Shown: positions 7,661 through 17,176, counted from the stretch's first letter. The stretch is 48,967 nucleotides of DNA from JBATTK01 sp049670505 (GCA_049670505.1 JBATTK010000117.1:1-48967), one strand, 5' to 3'. The notes: generated from the sequence alone by a model not told the origin. Program-made: numbers and translations.

Positions 7661-8521
7661 ATGACCGAAAAAATCATCAAAATTTCTGCGGAAGATGGCT
7701 ATAATCTCTCTGCAACCTTAAGAGAACCTGAATTAACTACAAAAGGGTTCATTCAGATACATTGCGGCACTGGCGTTCCACAAGTACTGTATGCTAATTT
7801 TGCTAAATATCTAACAAGCAATGGTTATACTACCTTAACCTTTGATTACAGAGGAATTGGTGCTTCAAAGCCAAAATCCTTGAAGGGATTTGAGGCTTAT
7901 ATTAGGGATTGGGGACAAAAGGATATGACCGGTGTTTTTAATTGGGTACTTGAAAATTATCCAGACGATAAAAAAATAATTGTGGCCCATAGTATGGGCG
8001 GTCAAATGGTCGGGCTAATGGAAAACAACCATAAAATAGACCAACTTTACCTCATAGCTTCTTCAACAGGATACTGGAAAGATATGGGTAAACCTTATAA
8101 GTGGATTCTTCCGCCATTATGGTTTGTGTATATTCCTTTATCAATATCTATCTATGGGTATGTAAATGCTGAAATTATAAAACAGGGTGAAAATCTTCCT
8201 AAAGGTGTGGCAGAAGAGTGGAAAAAGTGGTGCACAAACCCCAGCTATTTTGAAATAGAATTTGCAAAATCTTTACATCCTTTATACTTCGACCAAATAA
8301 ATATTCCCATAAAATCCATTCAAATTGCTGACGACCCAATAGCCAACGAAATAACTTGTAACAAATTATTGGAATATTATAAAAATTCAGAAATCACCAT
8401 AGATAAAATATTACCTGAAGAAATGGGTGTTTCCAAGATAGGTCATGTGGGATTTTTCTCCAGAAAATTTGAAAACACTCTTTGGAAAAACTTGGTTTTG
8501 GAAATGAGTGAGAAACAATAA
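7661..8521 (+). CDS. Alpha/beta hydrolase (serine aminopeptidase S33-like)
   Basis: A 286-residue cytoplasmic alpha/beta hydrolase without a signal peptide. It shows FTFDYRG-type strand chemistry (TLTFDYRGIGAS), a nucleophile elbow AHSMGGQ, a lid region rich in Trp and Pro (KWILPPLWFVYIP), a likely acid in QIADDP and a histidine in GHVGFFS. It resembles uncharacterised bacterial hydrolases of the YdjP/S33 group. The substrate is unknown. An unusually clear ribosome-binding sequence (AGGAG) lies six to eight bases before the ATG. It has its own candidate ECF promoter. Confidence 0.85.
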   Translation: MTEKIIKISAEDGYNLSATLREPELTTKGFIQIHCGTGVPQVLYANFAKYLTSNGYTTLTFDYRGIGASKPKSLKGFEAYIRDWGQKDMTGVFNWVLENYPDDKKIIVAHSMGGQMVGLMENNHKIDQLYLIASSTGYWKDMGKPYKWILPPLWFVYIPLSISIYGYVNAEIIKQGENLPKGVAEEWKKWCTNPSYFEIEFAKSLHPLYFDQINIPIKSIQIADDPIANEITCNKLLEYYKNSEITIDKILPEEMGVSKIGHVGFFSRKFENTLWKNLVLEMSEKQ

Positions 8522-8581
8522 AAAAGTTCAAGGATAGAATATATTCAAATACAACCCCTATCAGTTTCAAGTCTAAGAAGA

Positions 8582-10561
8582 ATGTCTATAACAACAAATA
8601 TGAAAAATCGCAACACCCTAATTCTCCCAAAACGCCTCAACAGCTCTATTCTTTTTATAATTCTATTTTTTGTTACAATAATCACTAAACCAGTACATGC
8701 TCAGAAAAATGAAAACAAACCTCGAGTTGTTCTAATCTCGGTTGATGGAGCCGCAGATTGGATTCTAGATGATTTATTGGCCCAAAATGTACTCTCAAAG
8801 AATGGTGCATTTGGACTGATGCGTCAAAACGGAATGTATGCTGAACAAATGATTCCCGTCAATGTAGCCGCGACCGCCGTATCGCATACTTCAATTTTTA
8901 CAGGCGCAAATCCTGGTACCACCGGTGTGGTTGGCAATAACTTTTTGGCACCAAATGATATCATCAAAGGGGCACGGGCAACATCTGGTTTTAATACTAC
9001 AATTGAAGTTGAAGCCCTATGGAATATGCTTAAAAGACAAAATAAAAAAGTTACCACAATTAATGCTGTTGGAGCAGATAACACCGCTAAAGACAGGAGA
9101 GGAACAAATACCTTTAGTTATGGTAAAAAGCTTGCAGGTTCAAGTGTTCAAGAATTAACGACTATCAATAAAAAGGTATCACAATCTAAAATCGAAGGAA
9201 TTGAAAATTACATGCAGATGATATCTACCAGTAAAATGGGCTATACCATTTCGAAAACTAAAGAACACATACCCTTATATGCCTTTGCGGTGGATAGTAC
9301 GTTTGATGGGGAAATTAATTATGACAGGGTAATCTTAGATTTTGATTTAGATATTTCCAATGGTTATGCAGGAGTCTTACAGAAAGAAACTTGGGTAGAA
9401 TTGAAGTTTAAAGTTGATGGACAAGATGTAGCTTCCTAGTGTTACTTAAAAGATTTTCAGCAAGAGGGAATTGGTGAGTTATATCTGGGAGCAATTGGAT
9501 TCAACCCAGGCAGTCCAGACAGTTTTAAATCTCGAATGGAAAGTACAGCGGGGATATGGCCATGTGAACAAGACAATAGAATGCTCAGCAAAGGGCTAAT
9601 TACAGAAAAAATGTGGTTTGACCAAGCGGAGCGACTTGCAGCGTATTACCAAGGGCTTATATTGGCAAATATCGAAAAAAGCGATTGGGATTTACTTATA
9701 GGATATTTCACGCTAATTGATGATGTACAACATCGATACTTTCTGAATGACCCTAGACAACTCGAATATCATATGGACGAGGGTAAAAGAAAAGATTTGT
9801 ATAATCAATATGTGGAATGGGCATATTCTAAAGTAGATAAGTTTTTACTAGAGATAATTAAAAAGACTGATGAAGAAATAAATGTTATGATAGTTTCAGA
9901 CCACGGAATGGCTTCTGTACACTCTGTTCTTTTGATTAATAATTATTTATCCGAACTAGGGTTTAACGTCAACGCCAAAAACGCACAGGTAAGAGGATAT
10001 TCCACTGGACCTGCAGCTCATATATATGTGAATCTAAAAGAAAGAAATAACGGCGGAATTGTTGATAAATCTGAATTTGAGCCTATAATCGATACCATTT
10101 CCAATGCTTTAAAAAATCTTAAAGACCCAGAAACGGGGGAAGAAATATTTAAACTTGTTCTTAAATCATCCGAAATGAAGCCCTATGGACTTTACCATCC
10201 AACGAATTCGGGTGATATATTTGTGAGTGCTAATTTAGGTTGGTCATTATCTTCAAAGATAGTTCCAGAACTGAACAGCTTTATAGTTCCTAATGCATTC
10301 AAGAAAGATGCTTATCAGCATCTTAATAAAAACGCACAAAAATTTTTATTAGGAGGCTTTATGAATGAAACGGGTTTAGGTATACATGGAAACTTAGGAA
10401 ATATCAGAGAAATGCATGCTATATTTTATGCTATCGGCCCTAACATTCCCAACAAAAGAATAGGAACTATAAAAGCCATTGATGTTGCGCCTACGATAAC
10501 CAAACTTTTAAAAATTGAGCCGCCCAAAAATGCAGAGGGGCTTGATTTTTTAGATTATTAA
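8582..10561 (+). pseudogene. Type I phosphodiesterase/nucleotide pyrophosphatase (alkaline phosphatase superfamily), interrupted by an in-frame TAG
   Basis: One continuous frame of 659 codons encodes an exported alkaline-phosphatase-superfamily enzyme, broken only by TAG at 9437-9439 (codon 286). Before the stop: signal peptide, first metal aspartate (VVLISVDGAAD) and the catalytic threonine region (TAVSHTSIFTG). After the stop the frame resumes at once (CYLKDFQQEG) and carries the remaining metal ligands (DDVQHRYF, SDHGMAS, GIHGNLG). Neither half alone has a full active site. Such enzymes hydrolyse phosphodiester or pyrophosphate bonds outside the cytoplasm. A single G-to-A change (TGG to TAG, tryptophan) or C-to-T (CAG) would explain it. 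TAG is used as an ordinary stop by other genes here, so loss of function or a sequence error is more likely than recoding. Confidence 0.85.
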
Positions 10562-10612
10562 ACATTATCAATTTTGTAGCACAAGGAGATTAGGTTCATA
10601 TTTCTGTGTAAT

Positions 10613-11242
10613 CTAAAGATTAATATCGAAATTATAGCTAGCTGAGAAGTAGAATATACCAAACTTTGCTTCATTTAAAACTCTTGGAAAACCATCACTA
10701 TCTGTACCATTGAAACTAGGTGTTTTACCCGCAAATAAATAATTCATAGATAAGTTAAAGTTTTCTATTTGCAAACCTATTTTTGGTGCAATGGCCCAAC
10801 TGCTTTTCTTGGCACGTATTGGTTTATCATTTTCATCGAAGTATAATTTTCTAACAAAAGAATTGGTTCCTACTCCTAAAGAAATAAACGGCTTATAATT
10901 TTTGTCAATCCATTGATATTGTAATTCAAACAACAGCGTGTTCGCATTGACATCAAAGGAATCCAAAATCGTAATTTCTTCACCTTGAATATCAGTTTCT
11001 ACAAATGGTAAATCAAGAGCAATAGAGGTTGAACCAAGAATTCCGATGCTGATTTTTTCACCCATTTTGTAATGAATTCCAGAAAATATCGCTCCTCTGG
11101 CCTCCAACTTATTTCTGAAAAGCTTTTCACCACCGAAAACTGGACCGATACCTGCACCTATTTCACCTGAAAAAATGTTTTGAGCATACAGGTTCGAACA
11201 GATCAGAAAAAAAATTACGAATGGCAGATTATTCAGATTCAC
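10613..11242 (-). CDS. Outer-membrane beta-barrel protein of unknown function
   Basis: 209 residues with a signal peptide (ending LYAQN) and alternating hydrophobic/polar strands with glycine turns, ending in a C-terminal aromatic strand (FSASYNFDINL), typical of small outer-membrane barrels. The segment FISLGVGTNSF and the internal GEIGAGIGPVFGGE are common in the OMP_b-brl group. The start is GTG at 11242; no better ATG is available in frame. It is a separate unit, preceded by a terminator that ends the upstream minus-strand gene. Function is unknown. Confidence 0.75.
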   Translation of the reverse strand: MNLNNLPFVIFFLICSNLYAQNIFSGEIGAGIGPVFGGEKLFRNKLEARGAIFSGIHYKMGEKISIGILGSTSIALDLPFVETDIQGEEITILDSFDVNANTLLFELQYQWIDKNYKPFISLGVGTNSFVRKLYFDENDKPIRAKKSSWAIAPKIGLQIENFNLSMNYLFAGKTPSFNGTDSDGFPRVLNEAKFGIFYFSASYNFDINL

Positions 11243-11277
11243 TCAGCATTTAGATTGGATAATTCTTATACAAATTG

Positions 11278-11311
11278 AAAAAAGGAAGTAGAATGTCTCA
11301 ACTTCCTTTTC
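11278..11311 (-). terminator. Intrinsic terminator after the lipoprotein gene
   Basis: A 10-bp inverted repeat, AAAAGGAAGT (11280-11289) and ACTTCCTTTT (11301-11310), with an 11-base loop. Read on the minus strand it is followed by a T run. It lies 24 bases after the stop of the gene at 11335. Confidence 0.6.
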
Positions 11312-11334
11312 TGATAATTTAAATATGTGCTATC

Positions 11335-11772
11335 TTAATATACCAATACTGCAGCCCCGTTTTCACATTTGATTTCTTTTGGTTCTAATATGAGTTCGCA
11401 TGTAGAGGCAAGATTCCACTTTTCAATGAGCTTTTTTTGACTGACCTTATGTACTTCAACCATTTTCAAAAAAGCGTCAACATCTATATTTTTTGGGTAG
11501 GCCAAATATCTGATTGGGCTTGGACTTCCACAAGCTTTATAACCTATTGGTGTAAAATTCCATTTCCCTGAATCCGAACAGACTTCACTATTTGATAAAT
11601 TTATTATTTCATCCAGAAGAGCTTCAATTTTTGCTTGGTCTGATTCGAGATTTCCATTAAGAACTAACGGAATTGCTTGCAATAGTGCTGAATCGTAATT
11701 GCTGCTATCGCATCCTACTAGAAATAGAGATAAAAGTAAACTGAATAGAATAAAAGAATTTTTTGATTTCAT
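11335..11772 (-). CDS. Small lipoprotein of unknown function
   Basis: 145 residues with a lipobox (FLVGC, cysteine 21) and a mature domain containing four cysteines (SEVCSDSGKWNF, GYKACGSPSP, STCELI, IKCENG), which could form disulfides in the periplasm. I do not recognise the family. The motif GKWNFTPIGYKACG reads like part of a small secreted domain. It has a candidate ECF promoter 25 bases upstream and a terminator downstream, so it is probably monocistronic. It is divergent from the membrane protein gene at 11899, which has a matching promoter. Confidence 0.75.
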   Translation of the reverse strand: MKSKNSFILFSLLLSLFLVGCDSSNYDSALLQAIPLVLNGNLESDQAKIEALLDEIINLSNSEVCSDSGKWNFTPIGYKACGSPSPIRYLAYPKNIDVDAFLKMVEVHKVSQKKLIEKWNLASTCELILEPKEIKCENGAAVLVY

Positions 11773-11797
11773 AGCTAAAAATTTTTATTGTTACCAC

Positions 11798-11828
11798 TTA
11801 TTTGTATTTGTTGGATATAAAAAATCAC
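11798..11828 (-). promoter_or_regulatory. Candidate ECF-sigma promoter for the lipoprotein at 11335
   Basis: On the minus strand: GTGATTTT (11828-11821), 14 bases, TACAAATAA (11806-11798). The predicted leader is about 20 bases. It is back-to-back with the plus-strand site at 11857-11887. Confidence 0.65.
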
Positions 11829-11856
11829 AATTAGAATGTTAAAAAATGATTTTTAT

Positions 11857-11887
11857 GTGATTCTTCGCCCCTAAATAGAACTTATAA
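11857..11887 (+). promoter_or_regulatory. Candidate ECF-sigma promoter for the membrane protein at 11899
   Basis: GTGATTCT at 11857-11864, 14 bases, AACTTATAA at 11879-11887. The predicted start near 11893 leaves only about six bases before the ATG, so the transcript would be almost leaderless. Confidence 0.6.
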
Positions 11888-11898
11888 GAAAAATAAAT

Positions 11899-12552
11899 AT
11901 GATTTTGGATAGAAGAATTCTATTTCTCTCATTTCTCGCTTTTATATCTGGTGTTTTATATGTTCCGTTCATAGAAGCCAATGTAGGTAACGAAAACGGT
12001 ATTACTACTTGGATAGTGTTTCCTACAGCCTCTATGGTTATTGTTATGCTTTCAAGTTGGATAGGATTAAAATTAGCAGAGAAAGCATCTGTACCGATGT
12101 CTATATTGAATAAACTAAACAAAAATAACCCTCACAGCAATAGCTTACCACAACTCACATTCCCTCTATTACTTGGCTTAGCCATTTCGATACTAATTGT
12201 AGTAGCCAATCAGTTTCTACAGGTACCTAAAAATTCTGGAACCCTTACAGAACGTCTACTTACTACACCATGGGCTGCAATAATTACAGAGACCATCTCA
12301 CATCTACTTATTCTTTCCGGACTTTATTTGCTGATAAGGAACAAGTTGATTTCTATACTAATAAGTAGCTTTTTGTTTATAATAATTTTTCATTTAAATA
12401 TTGACTTAAATGATCGTTACGTAGTAATGTATTTAGGCCTAGCGAACTTCGCTGCTTCATCCTTTACAGGTTGGGTTTATTTAAAATATGGGTTGGGAAT
12501 TGCTATAATTACCCACGCAGTAATGCACAGTGTAATCTTAGGATTCAATTAA
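11899..12552 (+). CDS. CPBP-like integral membrane protein with altered first motif
   Basis: 217 residues with about six hydrophobic segments. The C-terminal part matches CPBP (Rce1-like) intramembrane proteases: a histidine strand (FLFIIIFHLNID), then the typical last helix pair (SFTGWVYLKYGLGIAIITHA, ending in HAVMHSV). The first catalytic motif, normally EExxxR, is only ETISHLL. The protein may therefore be a degenerate or non-proteolytic member, or only distantly related. CPBP proteins act in prenyl-protein processing or, in bacteria, bacteriocin immunity. The role here is open. It is transcribed from a candidate ECF promoter. Confidence 0.6.
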   Translation: MILDRRILFLSFLAFISGVLYVPFIEANVGNENGITTWIVFPTASMVIVMLSSWIGLKLAEKASVPMSILNKLNKNNPHSNSLPQLTFPLLLGLAISILIVVANQFLQVPKNSGTLTERLLTTPWAAIITETISHLLILSGLYLLIRNKLISILISSFLFIIIFHLNIDLNDRYVVMYLGLANFAASSFTGWVYLKYGLGIAIITHAVMHSVILGFN

Positions 12553-12649
12553 ATAAAAAATCACTTTTGGAATAAGATAAAATGAAGACTAAAAAACAAA
12601 TATCACTAAATCTTTAAACGAAATCAAAGATTATTATTCACCAAAGATT

Positions 12650-12961
12650 ATGACAGAACTAAATGACCACTTTGTAAAAGTAGTAAAAATCAAAGGCAAT
12701 AGAGTCCCTTGGCATCATCACGACAATAGTGACGAACTGTTTTATATCCTTGAAGGAGAATTAAAAAAGGAAATTGAATCTGGGCCAGAGTTCATATTAA
12801 AGTCAGGTGATTTGTTTGTGGTAAAAAAGAACACTAAACATCGTGTGACATCACAAGATGAATGTAAATTGATGCTAATAGAGCATAAAGACACTTCGCA
12901 TACCGGTAACGTGAACTCTGCAATCACAAAAACTTTAAAGCAGCAAATTAAATATGATTGA
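12650..12961 (+). CDS. Small cupin-domain protein
   Basis: 103 residues forming a single cupin barrel. Metal-binding motif 1 is WHHHDNSDELFYILEGEL (histidines plus glutamate) and motif 2 has GDLFVVKKNTKHRV with its histidine. No signal peptide. Cupins of this size are metal-dependent enzymes (dioxygenases, isomerases) or binding proteins, and the sequence does not discriminate. The preceding 97-base gap shows no match to the local ECF promoter. The following gap holds a 7-bp inverted repeat. Confidence 0.88.
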   Translation: MTELNDHFVKVVKIKGNRVPWHHHDNSDELFYILEGELKKEIESGPEFILKSGDLFVVKKNTKHRVTSQDECKLMLIEHKDTSHTGNVNSAITKTLKQQIKYD

Positions 12962-12974
12962 TAGAGTATTCTAC

Positions 12975-12992
12975 TATGATATCGTTATCATA
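12975..12992. repeat. Inverted repeat TATGATA-TCGT-TATCATA
   Basis: A perfect 7-bp dyad with a 4-base centre between the cupin gene and the GNAT gene. There is no T run, so an operator is as likely as a terminator. Only the symmetry is seen. Confidence 0.4.
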
Positions 12993-13037
12993 TTAGGATA
13001 TAAAATTTAAAACTTACTATGTAATTGGCAAAACAAA

Positions 13038-13487
13038 ATGACAAACTATAAAGAGGCTTTAATAAGAAAAGCCAAGGAAGAAGACTGCGAACAAATTTTC
13101 AATTTAATTGTCGAATTGGCCAAGAACCATAATCAAACGGCTTATGTACGGACAAACGAACCTGAAATATTTGATAGTGAAAAAAAAATGGGTGTTATTG
13201 TAGCTGAAATTGGTAGTCAACTAATCGGCTATCTTTCCTATACTTGGAATTATTCTATTTGGTCAGGGAACGAGCATGTGAACATTGACGATGTCTTTAT
13301 CCTAGAAGAATTTAGGGGACAGAAAGTTGGTAAGATGTTGAAAGCTAATAAAATAGCATTAGAAAACAATATTTCAAAGATTAGGTGGGAGGTTGAAATA
13401 GACAATGACAGCGCTATAAAATTTTACGAAAGCCTTGGGGCTAAATATTTACAGAAAGGAATTTTTAAGTGGAATATCCTTAGTTAA
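13038..13487 (+). CDS. GNAT-family N-acetyltransferase
   Basis: A 149-residue acetyltransferase of the GNAT fold. It opens IRKAKEEDCEQIFNLI, followed by a beta-hairpin region, the core strand VNIDDVFILEEFRGQKVGKM that contains the acetyl-CoA pyrophosphate loop (RGQKVG), and the last motif NDSAIKFYESLGAKY. It resembles diamine or amino-acid-type acetyltransferases. The acceptor is not predictable. It stands between the cupin and the TPR-LytTR regulator, apparently with its own promoter. Confidence 0.9.
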   Translation: MTNYKEALIRKAKEEDCEQIFNLIVELAKNHNQTAYVRTNEPEIFDSEKKMGVIVAEIGSQLIGYLSYTWNYSIWSGNEHVNIDDVFILEEFRGQKVGKMLKANKIALENNISKIRWEVEIDNDSAIKFYESLGAKYLQKGIFKWNILS

Positions 13488-13527
13488 TTCTCTAAAAGAT
13501 GTCTAACATATAAATAATTCAAAAGGA

Positions 13528-15276
13528 TTGAAAAAAGTTCTAGTACTGCCTTATTTTATCAATAACCTTAACGACCTAGAGTATCTCTCTGAAGGCATTT
13601 TGGAAGAGATTATCTATTTATTGTCGCAATCCTCACGTATAAAAACAGCATCCAGAACTACAAGCCTTTATATCAAAAATAATCCAAAGGCATTAAAACA
13701 ACTTAAAAGTGAATATGGAATAGACTATTTAATTGAAGGAAATGTACAGGTTGTAAATGGGGATTATAAAATCTTCACACGACTTTTTCAAGTTGATACG
13801 GAGGAAGAGTTATTGACTATGGATATCTCCGTGGAAATTGATAAATGGACGTCCTCAATAAAGTCTACTGTCAATACTATTTTAGGAATTTTGGATGGAG
13901 GGCAATCCAACTTTACAATAAAGGATGAATATGATAGGACAAAAGCTAGGGAGTATTATTTGAGAGGATTGTATCACTGGCACAGATATACTCATGACGA
14001 AATGATTTTTGCTATTTCTTTTTTTAAAAAATCAATCGCCGAGAACAAAACTACTGCAATTGCTTATTCAGCTGTTGCTGATTGTTACAGTATTATTGGT
14101 ATAATGGGTTATGACAACCCGATAAAAGCTTTTGAAACTGCTAGAAAGTTTTCCAATCAAGCAATAATCATTAATAATAAAAGGTCAGAATCCTATGTTT
14201 CAGCTGCATTTATAGACATTTTTTTCGATAGGAATTTTGAACAAGCCGAAACTAATTTATCACAAGCCCTAAAGTTAAACAAAGATAATATTAAAGCGCA
14301 CCATGTATCGGCAATGAACTTAATTCATAAAAGGCAACTTGACAAAGCGAAATTCCATGCTCAAAAGACTATAGAAAAAGAAGGTCTGGCAATACCTCAT
14401 TTTGCTATGATGATTCGGATACTCATTTATCAAAAGGAATATGGCGAGGCATTAAAATACATTAATATGGCCTTGAATATAGATAGAAATGCACTTCCCA
14501 TTATTGAATTACGAGGGTTAACAAATCTTTTTATAGGACGCATTGAGAGCTCAATTGAAGATTTTACCTATTGTAAGGATTCAGATACAAACAATCCCAT
14601 ATACTGCGCCTATTTAGCCTATGCCTATGCTAAATCCGGGTTTTATACAGAGTCTAGAAATATAGAAAGCGAAGTCTTCAATTTAAATCTAAAAAAGAAC
14701 ACAGGTATTTTGGATTATACATTGGGAATCATCAAACTGGGACTAAACCAAGAAAAAAAATTCTTTACGCACATCGAAAAAAGCATGAAATATTCACTCG
14801 GTCTGCTTCCAGGAGAGTTCTTATGCAATCCTATATTTGATGCTGTCAGAGGGGATAGTAAATACTCGGATTTATTAATACTTTGTAATCTTGAAATAAC
14901 GAATATTGAACTCAGAAAAACAACTGAACCATCTCGCGTAATTTCCATTCACACACAGACTTCTGAGAGACTGGATATAGATGTTGGTCAGATTCTGTAT
15001 ATAGAAGGAAATGATAATTATTCTAAAATATTTTGGAAAAATTCTTCTGGGATACATAAAAAGACACTAAGAACGACCCTTAAAAACATTGAATCTCAGT
15101 TGAGTGATTTTGATGGTATTTTGCGATGTCATAATTCTTATATAATCAATTTAAATAACAACTTGGTACTTCAAGGTAATTCCAAAACTTCATATTTGGA
15201 AGGTTCGGATTTCCCCATAAGGGTACCTGTATCTCGTTCAAAGAACAAATTACTGAAGAAAATATTCAAAAAATAA
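13528..15276 (+). CDS. TPR-containing LytTR-family transcriptional regulator
   Basis: 582 residues. The N-terminal 125 residues resemble the TolB/FlgO-like domain found before TPRs in adenylate cyclases and regulators (VLVLPYFINNLNDLEYLSEG; YGIDYLIEGNVQ). The middle (about 140-440) holds tetratricopeptide repeats (REYYLRGLYHWHRYTHDE; EQAETNLSQALKLNKDN). The C-terminal 105 residues are a LytTR DNA-binding domain (LYIEGNDNYSKIFW; ILRCHNSYIINLN). The start is TTG at 13528; no ATG precedes it in frame. LytTR proteins bind paired direct repeats. It probably controls the DUF1330 gene at 15463, since the 186-base gap between them contains two copies of TTCCCATTT (15290 and 15349). Confidence 0.85.
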   Translation: MKKVLVLPYFINNLNDLEYLSEGILEEIIYLLSQSSRIKTASRTTSLYIKNNPKALKQLKSEYGIDYLIEGNVQVVNGDYKIFTRLFQVDTEEELLTMDISVEIDKWTSSIKSTVNTILGILDGGQSNFTIKDEYDRTKAREYYLRGLYHWHRYTHDEMIFAISFFKKSIAENKTTAIAYSAVADCYSIIGIMGYDNPIKAFETARKFSNQAIIINNKRSESYVSAAFIDIFFDRNFEQAETNLSQALKLNKDNIKAHHVSAMNLIHKRQLDKAKFHAQKTIEKEGLAIPHFAMMIRILIYQKEYGEALKYINMALNIDRNALPIIELRGLTNLFIGRIESSIEDFTYCKDSDTNNPIYCAYLAYAYAKSGFYTESRNIESEVFNLNLKKNTGILDYTLGIIKLGLNQEKKFFTHIEKSMKYSLGLLPGEFLCNPIFDAVRGDSKYSDLLILCNLEITNIELRKTTEPSRVISIHTQTSERLDIDVGQILYIEGNDNYSKIFWKNSSGIHKKTLRTTLKNIESQLSDFDGILRCHNSYIINLNNNLVLQGNSKTSYLEGSDFPIRVPVSRSKNKLLKKIFKK

Positions 15277-15462
15277 CGAATATTATATATTCCCATTTAC
15301 CTCAAATTTCCCGAGTACTACAAAAATTCCGCTCTTTTATCACGATAGTTCCCATTTGCTACATATTTAAGACTGACTAAGTAGATGATAATAAGTTTAC
15401 CCGAAATAAGCTGGTATAACACTAAGCTTTATTAAAAGTTGTAATCATTAAATATCAAAAAA

Positions 15463-16296
15463 ATGAAAAATTTAAAACTATTGTCATTGAAATCCTTTCT
15501 GGTTCTCTCTTTGATATTTCAAAGTAGTATGTCACAAAATAACAAAAAGGACATTGCTTTGCTTCAAACCTCGGAAAACAGCATAAATAACCTTACCAAA
15601 CCGAGTGAAAGCCATGATGTAAAAACTCAAGCAGTTTTATTCAAAAAAGGCAAAGTTTATGAACTGGCCTTTGCCGATATAAAGCAAAACAAAATGGAGC
15701 AATTGAACAATCAGTACTTCCCAAAAGCTTTAGAATTAGCGGCTCAATATGGTGGCAAAATGATTGGTGGTTTTGGTGTGGTAAAAAATGAGAGTACCCT
15801 ACTGCCCGGAAATATGGTCGCAATTTTTGAATGGCCTAGCGCAGAAGCAAGATTAAAATTTCTGAAGAATAAACAATATAAAAAAATTGCGCCAATTAGA
15901 GATGAGGCTATTAATACAATGAATCTTGGTTATTTCGAGGTTCCAGAGGATAAAATTGTAACCTTTCGCTCTGATAAGGTCTATGAATTCGGTAGCGCCA
16001 ATATCAAACCCGGGGAAGAAGCACAAGCCAAGCTCAAAAAATATTTTGAAGTCTCTGAGCCAATTAAACGAAGCTACGGGGGTACATACCCAGAGTTTGT
16101 ATTGAGCCTCAATACCGTTAATTCAAAAGGTCAAGCAACGTTTGAGCCACATATGCAATTTATAGTTGAATGGGATAGTCTTGCCGATAACAAAAAGCTA
16201 TTTGCCAATGAAGATTTTAAAACCAAAGCAGCACCCTTAATGATGAGTGCCATAGCAAAGGCAGATTTTGTATTTACAAAATTTTCTTTCCAATAG
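15463..16296 (+). CDS. Exported protein with two DUF1330-type domains
   Basis: 277 residues: a signal peptide (ending SSMSQN), a 40-residue linker, then two ferredoxin-like alpha-beta barrel domains of the DUF1330 kind. In the first: AAQYGGKMIGGFGVVK, then MVAIFEWPSAEARLKFL and YKKIAPIRDEA. The second (residues about 165-275) is more divergent (RSYGGTYPEFVLSL, MQFIVEWDS). DUF1330 domains are dimeric alpha-beta barrel modules without established function. Here two are fused, as if to form an intramolecular dimer. It stands directly downstream of the TPR-LytTR regulator and is followed by a hairpin terminator and a paralog at 16472. Confidence 0.78.
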   Translation: MKNLKLLSLKSFLVLSLIFQSSMSQNNKKDIALLQTSENSINNLTKPSESHDVKTQAVLFKKGKVYELAFADIKQNKMEQLNNQYFPKALELAAQYGGKMIGGFGVVKNESTLLPGNMVAIFEWPSAEARLKFLKNKQYKKIAPIRDEAINTMNLGYFEVPEDKIVTFRSDKVYEFGSANIKPGEEAQAKLKKYFEVSEPIKRSYGGTYPEFVLSLNTVNSKGQATFEPHMQFIVEWDSLADNKKLFANEDFKTKAAPLMMSAIAKADFVFTKFSFQ

Positions 16297-16324
16297 ATTT
16301 ATTGAAATATAGAGTGAATGAACC

Positions 16325-16366
16325 TCAATCCCCAAAATTGAAGTATTTAGCAATTTTGGAGATTGA
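16325..16366 (+). terminator. Stem-loop after the first double-DUF1330 gene
   Basis: A 16-bp inverted repeat with one mismatch (16325-16340 and 16351-16366) around a 10-base loop, 28 bases after the stop. The following stretch is T-rich but not a pure T run, so termination is likely but not certain. Confidence 0.5.
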
Positions 16367-16471
16367 TTTGGTTTCATTTGACAAGTACTGAAGCTTGATT
16401 ATAACAATCCTCATTTTAATACATTTTCATACGTAATCGGCTTTCTTCACAAACCAAGAAACAAATCCGAT

Positions 16472-17176
16472 ATGATTAAAACAATAACTATGGGCTATTC
16501 CGATACTACATTGACCCTGAAACTTTATAAAGACAAAATATATAACCTAGTCTTTCTAAGAGTTAAAGAAGAAAAAACAAAACTATTGGAGGATTATTTG
16601 CAAAAAGCAATGGAGATAAGTGGTGCTTATGGAGGTAGAATGATTGCAAATTTTGATGTAATAGAAGCCCGCACCAAACATATGAATCCTAACGCTATTA
16701 GAATTTTTGAATGGTCCGATTTAAATTCTAGAAATAGGGCGTTTAATTCAGACGAATTCAAAGAAATTCATCCGCTACGAGAAGTTGCGCTTTCGGAATT
16801 GAAAATCGGTTTTTTTAGTGTAAAAAAAACGCAAGAAATACATCTATGCTCAAAAAAAATATATGAAATAGCTGGATTTACCCTGTTTTCCGAAACAAAC
16901 CCCAAATTAGTTATTGAGCGATATTATCAAATACCTGAAGCCAATCAGGAAATAATTGGAAACACCAAACCGAAAATCATTACCAGTTTTGAACCTTCAA
17001 ATTCTCATCAGCAAGCCACCTATGAGCATCAAACACAATGTATTGTTGAACGTGATATTGCATGGGAGAAAATAAGCTTGCTTGCAAATGAAGAAAAGAA
17101 ACGAAAATCATACCCCGTAATAATGAGTCCCATCAAAAGTTCAGACACCGTTTTTGCTACAATAGTTTCGGCATAA
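16472..17176 (+). CDS. Cytoplasmic protein with two DUF1330-type domains
   Basis: A 234-residue paralog of the preceding protein without a signal peptide. Domain 1 (about 15-115) is recognisable from SGAYGGRMIANFDVIE, IRIFEWSDLNSRNRAF and IHPLREVAL. Domain 2 (about 120-232) is degenerate (IITSFEPSNSHQQATYEHQT, CIVERD). It keeps the two-domain plan of the gene at 15463 but has lost the export signal, suggesting duplication followed by relocation to the cytoplasm. No promoter was identified. Function is unknown. Confidence 0.7.
   Translation: MIKTITMGYSDTTLTLKLYKDKIYNLVFLRVKEEKTKLLEDYLQKAMEISGAYGGRMIANFDVIEARTKHMNPNAIRIFEWSDLNSRNRAFNSDEFKEIHPLREVALSELKIGFFSVKKTQEIHLCSKKIYEIAGFTLFSETNPKLVIERYYQIPEANQEIIGNTKPKIITSFEPSNSHQQATYEHQTQCIVERDIAWEKISLLANEEKKRKSYPVIMSPIKSSDTVFATIVSA

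Noticed and set aside
12557..12564. AAAATCAC as a minus-strand copy of the ECF motif
   Set aside because: The sequence at the correct distance (CCTAAGATT on the minus strand) does not match the -10 element and no minus-strand gene follows.
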